NCBI GenBank assembly: GCA_947034885.2
Contig: OX344749.2
Location: forward strand, 26,179,501-26,243,500
DNA from: Thuidium tamariscinum
Taxonomy: Eukaryota; Streptophyta; Bryopsida; Hypnales; Thuidiaceae
DNA length: 64,000 nt
Direction of reading: 5' to 3'
Shown here: positions 63,614-64,000 of the stretch, one piece after another
Position numbering within the stretch: position 1 is the first letter of the stretch
How the letters are laid out: every line of letters starts with the position of its first letter
Translations under genes and position numbers: made by a program
The notes under the pieces: generated by a model
The model's database searches: none
Told to the model about the DNA's origin: nothing
Seen by the model: the letters and a program-made list of their open reading frames with translations, nothing else

Positions 63614-64000
63614 GTGATTGCAAGAAACACCTGTCCTATTTTGTGTCACACGTCGCATTTTGATTTGTTTTTTAGCCATAACTTTTGTGTTTTAGCTTTA
63701 ATTGACTCAAGATTTGGATGGAAGGTGCTAATAACTATCATAAACCTTCCATAATTTTTTCATAATTTTCAAAAATATTTTACTATCCATAAATAGACCT
63801 CGATTGGATGTCACATTTGGTAGTTTAGGGGTTTTCTATACCTGAGCTATACCTTTTTTTAATGATTTTGACATGAAATTTGGATGAGATGGTCTTCTAA
63901 TAGATTTATAGCTTTCTAGAGAAGGATTTTTTTTTAAAATTAATTTTGTGAGGTGTAGAGGTATAGAAAGTGAGCTCCCTTCTGCTTGTATTTTGAAACA
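63614..64000. other. Window end, AT-rich
   Basis: No gene. ATAGCTTTCTAGAGAAGG near 63910 is faintly similar to the dispersed repeat of the 1-1489 interval. The sequence runs off the window. Confidence 0.3.

Overview
The window looks like nuclear DNA of a land plant. It is mostly AT-rich, gene-poor and full of degraded transposable elements. Three spliced protein-coding genes with GT-AG introns stand out as islands of higher GC. No bacterial, organellar, rRNA or tRNA gene was seen. The gene content (plastid-type dehydroascorbate reductase, a small plastid-type DnaJ zinc-finger protein, an A-type plant cytochrome P450) fixes the lineage as plant. The exact group (moss, liverwort, lycophyte, fern or seed plant) cannot be fixed by eye.

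Layout. 1-5.1 kb: dispersed repeats, including a TA-flanked MITE with a paralogous empty site elsewhere in the window. 5.15-7.99 kb (minus): a four-exon gene for a ~133-residue DnaJ-type zinc-finger protein, with a MITE in its second intron. 8-19.5 kb: MITEs, a foldback element and a possible SINE. 19.53-22.90 kb (plus): a complete six-exon DHAR gene. 23-41 kb: repeats, including a 0.7-kb tandem duplication, a CACTA-like element carrying a 209-bp near-perfect palindrome, and a pair of 0.56-kb inverted repeats spanning 3.9 kb. 42.82-46.16 kb (plus): a three-exon P450 whose last exon is frameshifted just before the haem-cysteine motif. 47-63.6 kb: a nest of long repeats of two families. The outer and inner pairs are inverted around a centre near 55-56 kb. 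One family carries a retroelement-like TATA promoter, the other a decayed lysine-rich reading frame.

The genes do not form an operon or an obvious cluster. DHAR recycles ascorbate, and the zinc-finger protein is probably a plastid chaperone-like factor. The P450 would act at the ER in secondary metabolism if it is intact. Most of the interest lies in the mobile-element record: insertions beside paralogous empty sites, a strong hairpin locus, the frameshifted P450, and a short unassigned exon-like open frame at 60.2-60.3 kb.

All boundaries, splice sites and homology calls were made by eye. No alignment, folding or database search was run.
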